Positions 7,810 to 17,148 of a DNA stretch of 50,127 bases are shown in pieces. Both the position numbers and the translations under genes were made by a program. The DNA is from Anaerolineae bacterium (lineage in GTDB: Bacteria > Chloroflexota > Anaerolineae > JAAYZQ01). The stretch spans positions 1-50,127 of the forward strand of contig JAFGIA010000155.1 in assembly GCA_016929795.1 (NCBI GenBank). Reading direction: 5' to 3'. A model generated the notes under the pieces. It was not told the DNA's origin. It made no database searches and saw only the letters and a list, made by a program, of their open reading frames with translations. The number at the start of each line of letters is the position of its first letter. Position 1 is the stretch's first letter.

Positions 7810-9125
7810 ATGACAGCAGAAGTAGGCATGCCAGAACAGGCAGCTCCGCGCCTGTCCGCGGAGTACAAGAAGAAGCGGTGGGGAGGCATCGCTGCCCTGT
7901 CGGTTGCCACCATGAGTGACAACGCGGAAGGTGGGCTGATCAACACGCTCTTCCCCGTGATTATGGAAGCCCTGAACCTGCAACTTGGCGCCCTGGGCGT
8001 CATGTCCAGCATCAGCAGGTACGCCCGCATGCTCTTTGGCACACTGTGGTCCATGGTGGCCGACAAGCTGGGCCGCAAGAGAGTCCTCGTCTTTGTCACC
8101 GGCATCTGGGGCCTCTGGATGGCGGCCGCCGGCCTGGCGCAGGACTATACCCAATTGCTGATCCTCTACTCGATCGCCGTCATCGGGACCGTGGCCTCCG
8201 AGCCGATCATGAACGGCCTGTTGGTGGACATGTTCGAGGACGATGAGCGCGGCGCGGCTTACGGTGCCATTCGCACCATCGCCGTTGCCAGCGGCCTGGT
8301 CATTACGCCGCTGATTGGCCAGCTGGCCAACATCGAGGATGGCTGGCGCTACGGCCTGTACGGCATGGGTGCCATCAGCCTCCTGAGCGGCATCCTGATC
8401 GTGCTCTTTGTACAGGAACCCCCCAAGAGCGCTGCGTCGGAGCTCGATCCGGAATCGGGCACATTCCAGCTCAAGGATGTCGGCACCATCCTCAAGATCC
8501 CCACCATCCTCCTGCTGGCGGTCCAACTACTCTTTGTCACCTCGCTGGTGCTGTTTGCCTTCTTTGTCACCTACTTTGTGCAGGTGCGCGGGTGGACCAC
8601 GCCGGACGCAGCCATCCTGAATACGGTTTTTTCGCCGGCTTTGCCATCGGCGGCTTTGTCGGCGGCAAGCTCGGCGACTGGTTCACGCAGCGGTATGCGG
8701 CCAGGGGCCGCATCATCCTGATGCAGCTCTACCTGGTGGCTTTTGCGGTGATGACGTACCTGATGATGCAGATCGACTGGGGCCGCGGTCCTATGGTGTG
8801 GATCGTCGTCTTCCTGGCCGGGCTCGTCGGCTCCATCGGCTTCTCCGGCTGTGTCCTGCCCATGGTCGGCGCAGTGGTGGAGCCCAAGTACGCGGCCACC
8901 GCCTTCGCCCTGCTTTTCTCTTTCGTCCAGGGTGCAATCACGGCCACGTTGCTGTTGTTGATCGGGCCGTTGGTGGAGGCTTTGGGCAGCCTGCAAAGCG
9001 TCATGCTCTGGCTGGTCTCAGTGCTGTACGCGATCAACGCCGTCTTCTGGTTCCTGTTCTACAAACCCTATCCGAAGGACGTGGAACGGGCCAGGGCGAG
9101 GATCGCTGCTGCTCGCAAAGTCTGA
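7810..9125 (+). CDS. MFS transporter, interrupted by a -1 frameshift
   Basis: A 12-helix major facilitator protein of about 439 residues is encoded in two frames: 7810 to about 8632, then about 8631 to 9125. The first half carries the MFS loop motif VADKLGRKRV between helices 2 and 3. The second half has the matching GGKLGDWFTQR. The frames meet at a run of six T (8627-8632). Adding one T restores a continuous TVFFAGFAIGGF sequence, so either this is a sequencing or assembly error or the gene is a recent pseudogene. AAGGAGG precedes the ATG by eight bases. Its place before beta-glucuronidase suggests import of glucuronides or glucuronate; substrate is inferred from context only. Confidence 0.8.
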
Positions 9126-9132
9126 TCTATGA

Positions 9133-9171
9133 GGGGCGGGAGATATGCCGGACCGGTGGGTCTCCCGCCCC
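9133..9171 (+). terminator. Hairpin between transporter and beta-glucuronidase genes
   Basis: An exact 11-bp GC-rich inverted repeat (9133-9143 with 9161-9171) flanks a 17-base loop eight bases after the transporter stop. No T tail follows, so it may trim or stabilise the mRNA rather than end transcription. Confidence 0.45.
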
Positions 9172-9240
9172 AGCGCATGTGTGCGGCGCATCCGCCCGAG
9201 GGTACTCGGGTCTGCGCCCGGAAATTGGAGGTAATTAATC

Positions 9241-11013
9241 GTGCTTTACCCGATTCAAAATGCAGTCCGCAACAAGCTCGACCTCTCTGGCATCTGGGAT
9301 TTCCAGACCGACCCTGGTTGGGTGGGGGAAGCCAACGGCTGGGCCCTGGGCCTGGCCGAGCCGCGCCCCATGGCCGTCCCCGGAAGCTGGAACGAGCAGT
9401 ACGAGGACCTCTTTGGCTACCTGGATCTGGCCTGGTATGCCAGAACGATCTATGTCCCATCGGGCTGGAAGGGCGAGCGCGTCTTCATCCGCGTCGGCTC
9501 GGCCGTCTACTTGGGGACCGTCTACCTCAATGGGTTCAAGGTCGGCACGCACGAAGGCGGGCATCTGCCCTTCGCTTTCGAGATCACCGACCAGATCAAG
9601 TGGGGCGAGGAGAATGTCCTCGCCATCAGCGTCGAAAACGTGCTCAAGCCCGAGCGTGTGCCCTCCGGCAACGTCGCCGGCTCGGCGATGAGCATGTTCG
9701 CCAGCACGCCGGCAACGACCTACGACTTTTACCCCTTTTCCGGCATCCACCGGCCGGTGGTGCTCTACAGTGTGCCCCAGACCTACATCGAGGACATCAC
9801 CGTCGTCACTGAGATCGACGGCGCGGATGGGGTCGTAAGGGTGAAGGTCAAGCTGAACGACGCGGTGACGGGACAGGGTTCTGTGGAACTCAAGGGCGAC
9901 GGTGCGACCTACCAGGCCGACCTGGTGTTCGAGGATGGCGTAGCCGAGGCAGATCTGACCGTGCCCAACGCCCACCTCTGGTCGGACAAGGACCCCTATC
10001 TCTACGACCTGACCGTCAACGCCGACGAGGATCAATACAGCCTCAAGGTCGGCATCCGCACCATCGCCGTGGACGGGCCCCATATCCTGCTCAACGGCCA
10101 GCCGGTCAGGATGGACGGCTATGGCCGGCACGAGGATTTCATTGCCAGCGGAAAGGGCTTGAACCTGCCGCTGGTGGTCAAGGATTACCATCTCATGCGC
10201 TGGACGGGGGCTAACAGCTACCGCACCTCGCACTATCCCTACAGCGAAGAAGAGATGCAGATGGCCGACCGGGAGGGGTTCCTGATCATCGACGAGATCC
10301 CGGCCGTCAGCCTGCAGATGGGCGATGAAGCCAATCAGCCCGAGCGGCTGCGCATGTGCCTGCAGCAGATCGAGGAGATGATCGCCCGCGACAAGAACCA
10401 TCCGTCCGTGGTCATGTGGTGTGTGGCCAACGAGCCGATGCCCAAGAATTTTGGAGTGGGTGCTCTAGGCGAGAGCAATCCGGAGGCGGAAGCGGCGAAC
10501 ATGGCCGGCAAGGAATTCCTGGATGCGGAGATGGCCCGCGCGCGCGAGCTGGATCCGACGCGCCTGGTAACGATCGTGACGGTGATGGGCGGCCCACAGA
10601 ACTGGATGGAAGAGTGCGACGTCATCTGCATGAACCGCTACTGGGGATGGTACACACTCGGCGGCCAACTGGACACTGCGCGACAAATGCTCGAAAAGGA
10701 ACTGGATCAAGTCTGGGATCGATTCCACAAGCCGGTTATCATGACCGAGTTCGGCGCGGACACCATCGCCGGTTACCACGGCAAGCCCGACGTCATGTGG
10801 ACGGAAGAGTACCAGGCTGAGTATATCCGCTTCCACCTCGAGGTGGCCGAAGCCCGGGAGTTTGTGGCCGGCATGCAGGTGTGGAACTTTGCCGATTTTG
10901 CCGCGGTGCAGAGCATCGCTCGCGTTGGCGGTTTGAACCATAAGGGCATCTTTACCCGCATCCGCACGTCCAAGATGGCCGCGCACGTGCTGCGCGAGTT
11001 CTGGGCCAGGTGA
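9241..11013 (+). CDS. uidA: Beta-glucuronidase (GH2)
   Basis: This 590-residue cytoplasmic-type GH2 enzyme releases D-glucuronate from beta-glucuronides. Domain order is a sugar-binding jelly roll (about 10-180, ending in FYPFSGIHRPV), an immunoglobulin-like domain (about 185-275) and a TIM barrel. The acid/base is Glu398 in VANEP and the nucleophile Glu503 in MTEFGAD. The NxK motif that recognises the uronate carboxylate in true glucuronidases is present as Asn566-His-Lys568 (LNHKGIFTR), which separates it from beta-galactosidases. There is no signal peptide. The GTG start has TTGGAGGT eight bases upstream. It sits between the transporter and uronate genes, so it supplies the cluster's substrate. 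Confidence 0.93.
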   Translation: MLYPIQNAVRNKLDLSGIWDFQTDPGWVGEANGWALGLAEPRPMAVPGSWNEQYEDLFGYLDLAWYARTIYVPSGWKGERVFIRVGSAVYLGTVYLNGFKVGTHEGGHLPFAFEITDQIKWGEENVLAISVENVLKPERVPSGNVAGSAMSMFASTPATTYDFYPFSGIHRPVVLYSVPQTYIEDITVVTEIDGADGVVRVKVKLNDAVTGQGSVELKGDGATYQADLVFEDGVAEADLTVPNAHLWSDKDPYLYDLTVNADEDQYSLKVGIRTIAVDGPHILLNGQPVRMDGYGRHEDFIASGKGLNLPLVVKDYHLMRWTGANSYRTSHYPYSEEEMQMADREGFLIIDEIPAVSLQMGDEANQPERLRMCLQQIEEMIARDKNHPSVVMWCVANEPMPKNFGVGALGESNPEAEAANMAGKEFLDAEMARARELDPTRLVTIVTVMGGPQNWMEECDVICMNRYWGWYTLGGQLDTARQMLEKELDQVWDRFHKPVIMTEFGADTIAGYHGKPDVMWTEEYQAEYIRFHLEVAEAREFVAGMQVWNFADFAAVQSIARVGGLNHKGIFTRIRTSKMAAHVLREFWAR

Positions 11014-11031
11014 GGCCAGGAGGAGACCCCA

Positions 11032-11931
11032 ATGACCAGAGTGCCTCCAGCGGCTCAAGCGCTCATCGACTTGAAGCCACAGCATCCCTTCTTTGTGGGG
11101 ATTGATTCGGATGGATGTGCGTTCGACGCCATGGAACTGAAGCAAAAGGAGTGTTTTACCCCGAGCACGATCAGGGTGTGGGATCTGCAGCCAGTGTCCA
11201 AGTACGCGCGAGAGACAGCAGGGTGGGTGAACCTCTACTCTACCTGGCGCGGCGCGAACCGCTGGCCCGCCCTGGTGAAGGTGTTCGATCTGCTGGCTGA
11301 ACGCCCCGAGGTGAAAGCGCGTGGGGTGAAGGTGCCTGAAGGCAAGGCGCTCAAGGAGTTTCTCGCCTCGGGATACTCGCCCAGCGAAGCAGGGCTCAGG
11401 GCGTACATCGGCGCCGGGCATCCGGATGAGGATCTGTGGCGCGGGCTGGAGTGGACGCAGGCGATCGACAGGCTGGTGGCGATGACGGTTCGTAACGTGC
11501 CGCCTTTCCCTCTGGTGCGCGAGAGCCTGCAAAAGCTGCAAGGCAGGGCAGATCTGGTGGTCATCTCCACGACAGCTTCGGATGCGCTGCAACGGGAGTG
11601 GGGGGAGCACGGCCTGGACCAATATATGGCCGTGATGGCCGGGCAGGACATGGGCACGAAGCAGCAGCACCTCGAATACGCGGCGAAGGGCAAATACCCG
11701 GACGATCACATCCTGATGATCGGCGATGCGCCAGGCGACTGCCACGCGGCAAAGGCGGTGGGTGCGCTCTATTACCCCATCAACCCGGGCGCCGAGGAGA
11801 GGTCCTGGCAGCGGTTCTACGATGAGGCGGCGGAGAGGTTCTTCGATGGCACGTATGCCGGTGCGTACGAGGCCGGGCTCATCGCCGAGTTCGAGAAGTT
11901 GCTGTCGGACACGCCACCGTGGAAGAGATAG
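11032..11931 (+). CDS. HAD-superfamily hydrolase, paralogue 1
   Basis: This 299-residue protein has the HAD catalytic motif I DSDG (Asp25 nucleophile and Asp27 acid/base in GIDSDGCAFD). A motif II Ser/Thr lies in LVVISTTAS, and a motif IV GDAPGD follows (about residues 233-238), with a helical cap between about 40 and 165. Such enzymes are usually phosphatases acting on small phosphorylated metabolites. It starts 18 bases after the beta-glucuronidase stop, behind AGGAGG, so it is co-transcribed. A gapless paralogue follows at 12010. The substrate is unknown; a sugar or sugar-acid phosphate is a guess from context. Confidence 0.8.
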   Translation: MTRVPPAAQALIDLKPQHPFFVGIDSDGCAFDAMELKQKECFTPSTIRVWDLQPVSKYARETAGWVNLYSTWRGANRWPALVKVFDLLAERPEVKARGVKVPEGKALKEFLASGYSPSEAGLRAYIGAGHPDEDLWRGLEWTQAIDRLVAMTVRNVPPFPLVRESLQKLQGRADLVVISTTASDALQREWGEHGLDQYMAVMAGQDMGTKQQHLEYAAKGKYPDDHILMIGDAPGDCHAAKAVGALYYPINPGAEERSWQRFYDEAAERFFDGTYAGAYEAGLIAEFEKLLSDTPPWKR

Positions 11932-12009
11932 GAGCAAAAAGTGGCATGGGAACGGGGACCTGAATGATCCAGGCCTGTGCCCAAGACTGGTATCATAAGG
12001 AGAATGACT

Positions 12010-12909
12010 ATGAGTGCTATCCCGGAAGCAGCCAGAGTGCTGGTTGATTTCGAACCGAGCGCCCCCTTTTTTGTGGGGATCGACTCCGATGGCTGCGCAT
12101 TCGATGCCATGGAATTGAAGCATAAGGAATGCTTCACCCCCAACACGATCAGGGTGTGGGGGATGCAGCCTATCTCCAAGTATGTGCGCGAGGCGGCCGA
12201 CTTTGTGAACCTTTACTCCAGGTGGCGCGGCCAGAACCGCTGGATTGCGCTGGTGAAGGTATTCGATCTGGTCGGCGAACGCCCCGAGGTGATCGCGCGC
12301 GGGGCAAAAGTGCCCAAAGGGGATGCGCTCAAGGAGTTTATCGCCGCCGGGTTCCCCTTGAGCGATGCGGGGCTGAGAGCGTATATCGCCAACGGACATC
12401 CAGATGAGGAGCTGTGGCGTGGGCTGCTCTGGTCGAATGCCGTCAACGAGGCAATTGAAAAGACGGTGCACGGCGTGCCGCCCTTCCCTTATGTGCGCGA
12501 AAGCCTGCAGGTGATGGCGAGCAAGATCGATCTGATGGTGGTTTCGGCGACCCCTGTCGAAGCGCTGGAACGCGAGTGGGGGGAGCACGGGATCGCCCAG
12601 TACATGACCGTGATCGCCGGACAAGAGATGGGCACCAAGAAGCAGCATCTCGAGTATGCAGCCAAGAACAAATATCCGGATGACCATATCCTGTTGATCG
12701 GTGACGCGCCCGGGGACAGGGACTCGGCCAAGGCGGTGAATGCGCTCTATTACCCCATCAACCCGGGTGCCGAGGATGAGTCCTGGAAGCGGTTCCACGA
12801 TGAAGCGTTGCACAGGTTCTTTGAGGGAACGTACGCGGGCGAGTACGAGGCCGGGCTGATCGCCGAGTTCGAGAAGCTGCTGCCCGACACGCCGCCGTGG
12901 AAGAAATAG
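12010..12909 (+). CDS. HAD-superfamily hydrolase, paralogue 2
   Basis: Also 299 residues, this protein aligns with its upstream neighbour without gaps and is identical at well over half of positions by eye, including Asp25/Asp27 (GIDSDGCAFD) and GDAPGD. The pair is therefore a tandem duplication with later divergence, mostly in the cap region. Of two close start codons, the ATG at 12010 is chosen because AAGGAG (11997-12002) is seven bases away; the ATG at 12004 would be too close. The translation-initiation region resembles that of the MFS gene. Retention of both copies suggests two related phosphorylated substrates. Confidence 0.8.
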   Translation: MSAIPEAARVLVDFEPSAPFFVGIDSDGCAFDAMELKHKECFTPNTIRVWGMQPISKYVREAADFVNLYSRWRGQNRWIALVKVFDLVGERPEVIARGAKVPKGDALKEFIAAGFPLSDAGLRAYIANGHPDEELWRGLLWSNAVNEAIEKTVHGVPPFPYVRESLQVMASKIDLMVVSATPVEALEREWGEHGIAQYMTVIAGQEMGTKKQHLEYAAKNKYPDDHILLIGDAPGDRDSAKAVNALYYPINPGAEDESWKRFHDEALHRFFEGTYAGEYEAGLIAEFEKLLPDTPPWKK

Positions 12910-12938
12910 GAGCAGGAGACTCGTACGAGGAGGTTAAA

Positions 12939-14669
12939 ATGGCAAAACTGGTCGATCTGTCGATACAACCCTACAATCTGTCCCTAGAACAGATCCGGTG
13001 GGTCGAAGACACCCTTGCCGGGATGTCTGACGAGGAGAAGGTGGGGCAGTTGTTCACCAATCTGTTCTTTTTCGGCAAGGACACATTCAGTGGCGGTGAC
13101 CTCACCAGTGAGGAGATCCTCGCCAAGTATTACATCGGCGGCGCCCGTTATCACGGCGGGCACTCTACCCAGGTCCAGCAACTGCTCAACCACCTACAAG
13201 ATCATTCCAGGATCCCGTTGTTGGTCGCCGCCAACTGCGATTCGGGCGGAAATGGCGCCTGTGCGGATGGCACCTACGTCGCTTCGGCCGCCCAGTGTGA
13301 GGCCTCACGCGACCCTCAGGTCGCCTACAACGCCGGCTATGTATCCGCGCGGGAAGCCAGGGCGCTGGGCGTCAACGTCAACTTTGACCCGTGTGTCGAC
13401 ATCCTCTTCAACTGGCGCAACACCATCGTCAACACCCGCGCCTATGGCACGAATGCCGACGACGTGATCAAGTACACCACTGCCTTCATCGAAGGCTACC
13501 GCGCCGGGGCGGGTGGCGATATGATCACCTGCATCAAGCACTTCCCGGGTGACGGCACCGAGGAGCGCGACCAGCACCTGGTGTTGGGCGTGAATGAGCT
13601 CTCCCCGGCGGAATGGGACGCGTCGTTCGGGCGAGTCTACAGGCACCACATCAACAACGGTGTCGAGATGTTCATGGCCGGGCACATCGCCTTGCCCTAC
13701 TACCAGAAGCTGTTGGATCCCTCTCTGCTCGACGAGGACGTTATGCCGGCAACCCTGGCGCCGGAGCTGATCACGGGCCTGCTGAAGGAGCAACTGGGCT
13801 TTAACGGCATGGTGATCACCGACGCCAGCCACATGTTGGGCATGTCCGCTGCGATGCGCCGGGAAGACTATGTCCCACAGGCAATCGCAGCCGGCTGCGA
13901 CATGTTCCTCTTTTTCAACGACATGGCAGAAGACTTTTATTTCATGCTGAATGGGTACAAAAAGGGTGTGATCAGCGAAGAGCGGCTGAACGATGCCGTC
14001 CGGCGTGTCCTGGGGCTCAAGGCCAAGCTGAACCTGCACAAGAAGAAGGAAACAGGCACCCTGCTAAAGAAGGCAGATGACCTGGAAGTGATCGGCTGTG
14101 AAGAGCATCTCCAGATGCGCGCCGATGCCGCCGACAAGGGGATCACGCTGGTCAAGAACACGTTCGACCAGCTACCGATTCGACCAGAGACGCACAAGCG
14201 CATCCGCCTCTACTATCTGCAGGGCGAGGTGGGGGGCATCATGGCTGCCGGATCAAAAGTCCTGGACAACATCGTGGCCGAGCTTGAAAGCCGCGGCTTT
14301 GAGGTCACGGTCAACGATGGCAACAGCCGGGTCAAAGGTTCCACCTTGCAGTACCGTGAGGAAGTGGACGCGGCGCTCATCGTTGCCGACGTCGTCGGGT
14401 ATGGGGCCGAGAACAACTACCGGATCCGGTGGAAGACGGCCATGAGCAACGAGTGCCCCTGGTACGTTCACGAGGTGCCCACGGTGATGGCGTCGCTGAA
14501 TTTTACGACCCACCTGCACGATGCGACGATGGTCAAATGCTACATCAACGCCTACCATAGCAACCCGGAGACCATCAAGCAGTTGGTGGACAAGATCATG
14601 GGCGAGTCCGAGTTCAAGGGCGCTCCGAATGACCTGGTGTGGGCCGACAAGTGGCAGGCCAAGCTGTAG
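12939..14669 (+). CDS. Glycoside hydrolase family 3 protein
   Basis: This 576-residue protein belongs to GH3. The N-terminal barrel holds the family signature KHFPGDG (about residues 200-206) and the probable nucleophile Asp295 in VITDASHM. A C-terminal alpha/beta GH3 domain covers about residues 385-560. The KHFPGxG loop is the hallmark of beta-N-acetylhexosaminidase-type (NagZ-like) members, but in those His is part of the acid/base dyad; here DGTEERDQH follows, so specificity is uncertain. No signal peptide is seen. GAGGAGG precedes the ATG. Within the operon it may cleave an oligosaccharide or amino-sugar partner of the glucuronide, for example from glycosaminoglycan fragments, which is speculation. 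Confidence 0.8.
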   Translation: MAKLVDLSIQPYNLSLEQIRWVEDTLAGMSDEEKVGQLFTNLFFFGKDTFSGGDLTSEEILAKYYIGGARYHGGHSTQVQQLLNHLQDHSRIPLLVAANCDSGGNGACADGTYVASAAQCEASRDPQVAYNAGYVSAREARALGVNVNFDPCVDILFNWRNTIVNTRAYGTNADDVIKYTTAFIEGYRAGAGGDMITCIKHFPGDGTEERDQHLVLGVNELSPAEWDASFGRVYRHHINNGVEMFMAGHIALPYYQKLLDPSLLDEDVMPATLAPELITGLLKEQLGFNGMVITDASHMLGMSAAMRREDYVPQAIAAGCDMFLFFNDMAEDFYFMLNGYKKGVISEERLNDAVRRVLGLKAKLNLHKKKETGTLLKKADDLEVIGCEEHLQMRADAADKGITLVKNTFDQLPIRPETHKRIRLYYLQGEVGGIMAAGSKVLDNIVAELESRGFEVTVNDGNSRVKGSTLQYREEVDAALIVADVVGYGAENNYRIRWKTAMSNECPWYVHEVPTVMASLNFTTHLHDATMVKCYINAYHSNPETIKQLVDKIMGESEFKGAPNDLVWADKWQAKL

Positions 14670-14708
14670 GGCTTGGCGCTTCATACTATCCGACGATAGG
14701 GAGGTGAG

Positions 14709-16136
14709 ATGATAGGAAAAGGAAGAACGGCCCTGCTCGACCTGGATCGTTTCTTTGATCCCGACCCGCGGCAGCGTGCCGTGGCGTGCGAGCTGTACAG
14801 TGCGATCGCAGACCTGCCGATCGTGTCGCCTCACGGGCACGTGGACCCGGCGCTGTTGGCGAGTGAAGATGCAACGTTCGGGACGCCGGCGGATCTGTTC
14901 ATCATCCCCGACCATTACGTGTTTCGCATGCTCTACTCGCAAGGGGTGCCGCTGGAGGCGCTCGGCATCCCGCGGCGTGATGGCGGAGAAGTTGAAACGG
15001 ATCACCGCCAGATCTGGCGGACCTTTGCCGAATACTTTTACCTGTTTCGGGGCACGCCGAGCGGGTCGTGGCTGGCGCACGAGCTGTACGAGGTGTTTGG
15101 CATTGAGAAGAAGCTGAGTGGCGAGACGGCGCAAGAGATCTATGACGAGGTGGTGCACAAGCTTGCCCAGCTCGAGTACCGCCCGCGCGCGCTGTTCGAC
15201 CGTTTTGAAATCGAGGTACTGTGCACGACGGATGGGGCGGCGGACTCGCTCGAGTACCACAAGGCGATCCAGGAATCGGGGTGGCCCGGGGTGGTGCGCC
15301 CGACCTTCCGTCCCGATGCGGTGACAAACCTCCTGGCACCGGGCTGGCGGTCGAACCTCGACGCGCTGGGCCAGGCAGTCGGCAGGGAGATCACCACGGC
15401 CAAGGGGCTGATCAGGTCGCTTGAAGAGCGCCGGGCGTTCTTCAAGCGCATGGGCGCGACATCGACCGACAGTGGGGTGGAGACGCCCTACACGGAGGCG
15501 CTGTCGCCCAAGAAGGCGGAAAAGATCTTTGCCCGGGCGCTGGCAGGCAAGGCGACGGCAGAGGACGCACGGCGCTTTACGGGGCACATGATGATCGAGA
15601 TGGCGCGCATGAGTGTCGAGGATGGGTTGGTGATGCAGTTCCATGCGGGCTGCTACCGCAACCATAATCCCCTCGTGTTCGAAAAGTTTGGCGCCGACAA
15701 GGGCCACGACATCCCGGTGGAAACCGAGTGGGTGCGCAACCTGAAGCCGCTGACGGACCGGTTTGGGAACGACCCGCGACTGACGATGGTCCTGTTCACG
15801 ATGGACGAGACGGGCTATGCGCGCGAGATGGCGACCCTGGCGGGGCACTACCCGGCGCTCAGGTTGGGACCGCCGTGGTGGTTCAATGATAGCCCGAACG
15901 GGATGGCACGCTACTTTGACCAGGTGATAGAGACGGCGGGATTGTACAACACGACCGGTTTCATCGACGATACGCGGGCTTTCCTGTCGATCCCGGCGCG
16001 GCACGACGTCTGGCGGCGCGCATCTGCCAACTGGCTGGCCGGGCTGGTGGTGCACGGGGTGATCGACCTGGAGGAAGCGCACGAAATGGCGCCTGACATG
16101 GCAAACGGGCTGGCGAGGCGCACATTCAAGTTGTGA
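14709..16136 (+). CDS. uxaC: Glucuronate isomerase
   Basis: UxaC converts D-glucuronate to D-fructuronate (and galacturonate to tagaturonate). At 475 residues it has the normal length of the family. The metal-binding HxH lies in SPHGHVDP (about residues 37-44). Family blocks such as the helical FAEYFYLFRGTPSG segment, LCTTDGAADSLEYH and QFHAGCYRNHN are present, and the C-terminus has the GFIDDTRAFLSIPARHDVWRR block with its Arg-rich substrate site. The ATG follows a GGGAGG site closely. Its presence directly after glycosidase genes makes glucuronate catabolism the clear theme of the cluster. Confidence 0.93.
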   Translation: MIGKGRTALLDLDRFFDPDPRQRAVACELYSAIADLPIVSPHGHVDPALLASEDATFGTPADLFIIPDHYVFRMLYSQGVPLEALGIPRRDGGEVETDHRQIWRTFAEYFYLFRGTPSGSWLAHELYEVFGIEKKLSGETAQEIYDEVVHKLAQLEYRPRALFDRFEIEVLCTTDGAADSLEYHKAIQESGWPGVVRPTFRPDAVTNLLAPGWRSNLDALGQAVGREITTAKGLIRSLEERRAFFKRMGATSTDSGVETPYTEALSPKKAEKIFARALAGKATAEDARRFTGHMMIEMARMSVEDGLVMQFHAGCYRNHNPLVFEKFGADKGHDIPVETEWVRNLKPLTDRFGNDPRLTMVLFTMDETGYAREMATLAGHYPALRLGPPWWFNDSPNGMARYFDQVIETAGLYNTTGFIDDTRAFLSIPARHDVWRRASANWLAGLVVHGVIDLEEAHEMAPDMANGLARRTFKL

Positions 16137-16271
16137 CGTAGAGAGGCGAGACAGGGAGAGTGACCCGAGAGCCCACGAACTCTACACACAACATCATCGT
16201 GAATACCGGGCCTTATGCCGCAGCATGGCGGCGATGGGTGAAACTTGTGCGGATCTAAAGGAGAGCTACGG

Positions 16272-17105
16272 ATGAATCTGCAAGAATTGACGGCAACGTA
16301 TGACTTTACGGGCAAGACGTTCGCGGTGACCGGTGGGGCCGGCGCGCTTGGTGGTGACGTGGTGATGGCACTGGCCGGGTGTGGCGCGAATGTCATGATC
16401 CTCGATCTTAGGCTGGGAGGGGTTCCGGCCATCAAGGAACGCCTTGGCGACTTTGCGGACCAGGTGGATGCGTGCGAGGTCAATGTGATGAGCCGCGACA
16501 GCCTGATGGGGGCAGCCGAGGCGATCAATCATCGCTTTGGCCGGCTCTACGGCCTGGTAAACGCTGCAGGCGGCAACAGCCCCAAGGCCACAGTCTCCCC
16601 GGAGATGAGCTTTTTCGACATCCCTGAGGAGGGGATGCGCTTCGTGCTCGACTTGAATATCCTGGGCACGGTCATGCCCTGCCAGATCCTGGGGAAGCAG
16701 CTCGCAGAAGCAGGGGAAGGGGTCATCCTGAACTATTCTTCGATGAATGCCTACCGGCCCCTGACCAACATCGCTGCCTACTCGGCGGCCAAAGCGGCGA
16801 TCAGCAACTTTACAGCGTGGCTGGCCGTGCACATGGCACAGAACTACTCGGGCAAAATCCGGGTGAACGCCATCGCGCCCGGCTTCTTCCTGGGTGAGCA
16901 GAACCGTTTCCTGATGATCGACAAGGACACAGGGGGCTGGACGCCGCGCGGGCAGCGGGTGATCGATCACACACCGATGGGGCGCCTGGGCAACCCAGAA
17001 GACCTGCTCGGCACCGTGCTCTGGCTCCTTTCGCCGGCATCTTCTTTCGTCACGGGCATCACCGTGCCCGTCGACGGTGGGTTCTCGGCATATGCCGGAG
17101 TCTAA
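16272..17105 (+). CDS. uxuB: D-mannonate oxidoreductase (fructuronate reductase), SDR type
   Basis: This 277-residue short-chain dehydrogenase carries TGGAGALG (Rossmann glycine motif, about residues 20-27), NAAGGN, a catalytic Ser in NYSSMNAY and YSAAK (Tyr-x-x-x-Lys). It matches the SDR-type fructuronate reductase seen in uronate operons of Gram-positive and Chloroflexota genomes, reducing D-fructuronate to D-mannonate with NAD(P)H. The ATG at 16272 has AAAGGAGAG seven bases upstream; the frame is open earlier without such a site. It follows uxaC after a 135-base gap in which I see no clear promoter or gene. Assignment of substrate relies on family resemblance plus the uxaC neighbour. Confidence 0.85.
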   Translation: MNLQELTATYDFTGKTFAVTGGAGALGGDVVMALAGCGANVMILDLRLGGVPAIKERLGDFADQVDACEVNVMSRDSLMGAAEAINHRFGRLYGLVNAAGGNSPKATVSPEMSFFDIPEEGMRFVLDLNILGTVMPCQILGKQLAEAGEGVILNYSSMNAYRPLTNIAAYSAAKAAISNFTAWLAVHMAQNYSGKIRVNAIAPGFFLGEQNRFLMIDKDTGGWTPRGQRVIDHTPMGRLGNPEDLLGTVLWLLSPASSFVTGITVPVDGGFSAYAGV

Positions 17106-17148
17106 AGATTTACGATTTTGGATTGGCCGCTGGGAGGGAGTAAAACAG

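Noticed and set aside
10465..12813. A 782-codon open frame on the minus strand
   Set aside because: It lies antisense to beta-glucuronidase and both HAD genes, is rich in His/Arg/Gly with no domain pattern, and is explained by high GC at third codon positions of the true genes.
14253..16082. A 609-codon minus-strand open frame
   Set aside because: It is antisense to GH3 and uxaC, with composition typical of a shadow frame and no initiation signal.
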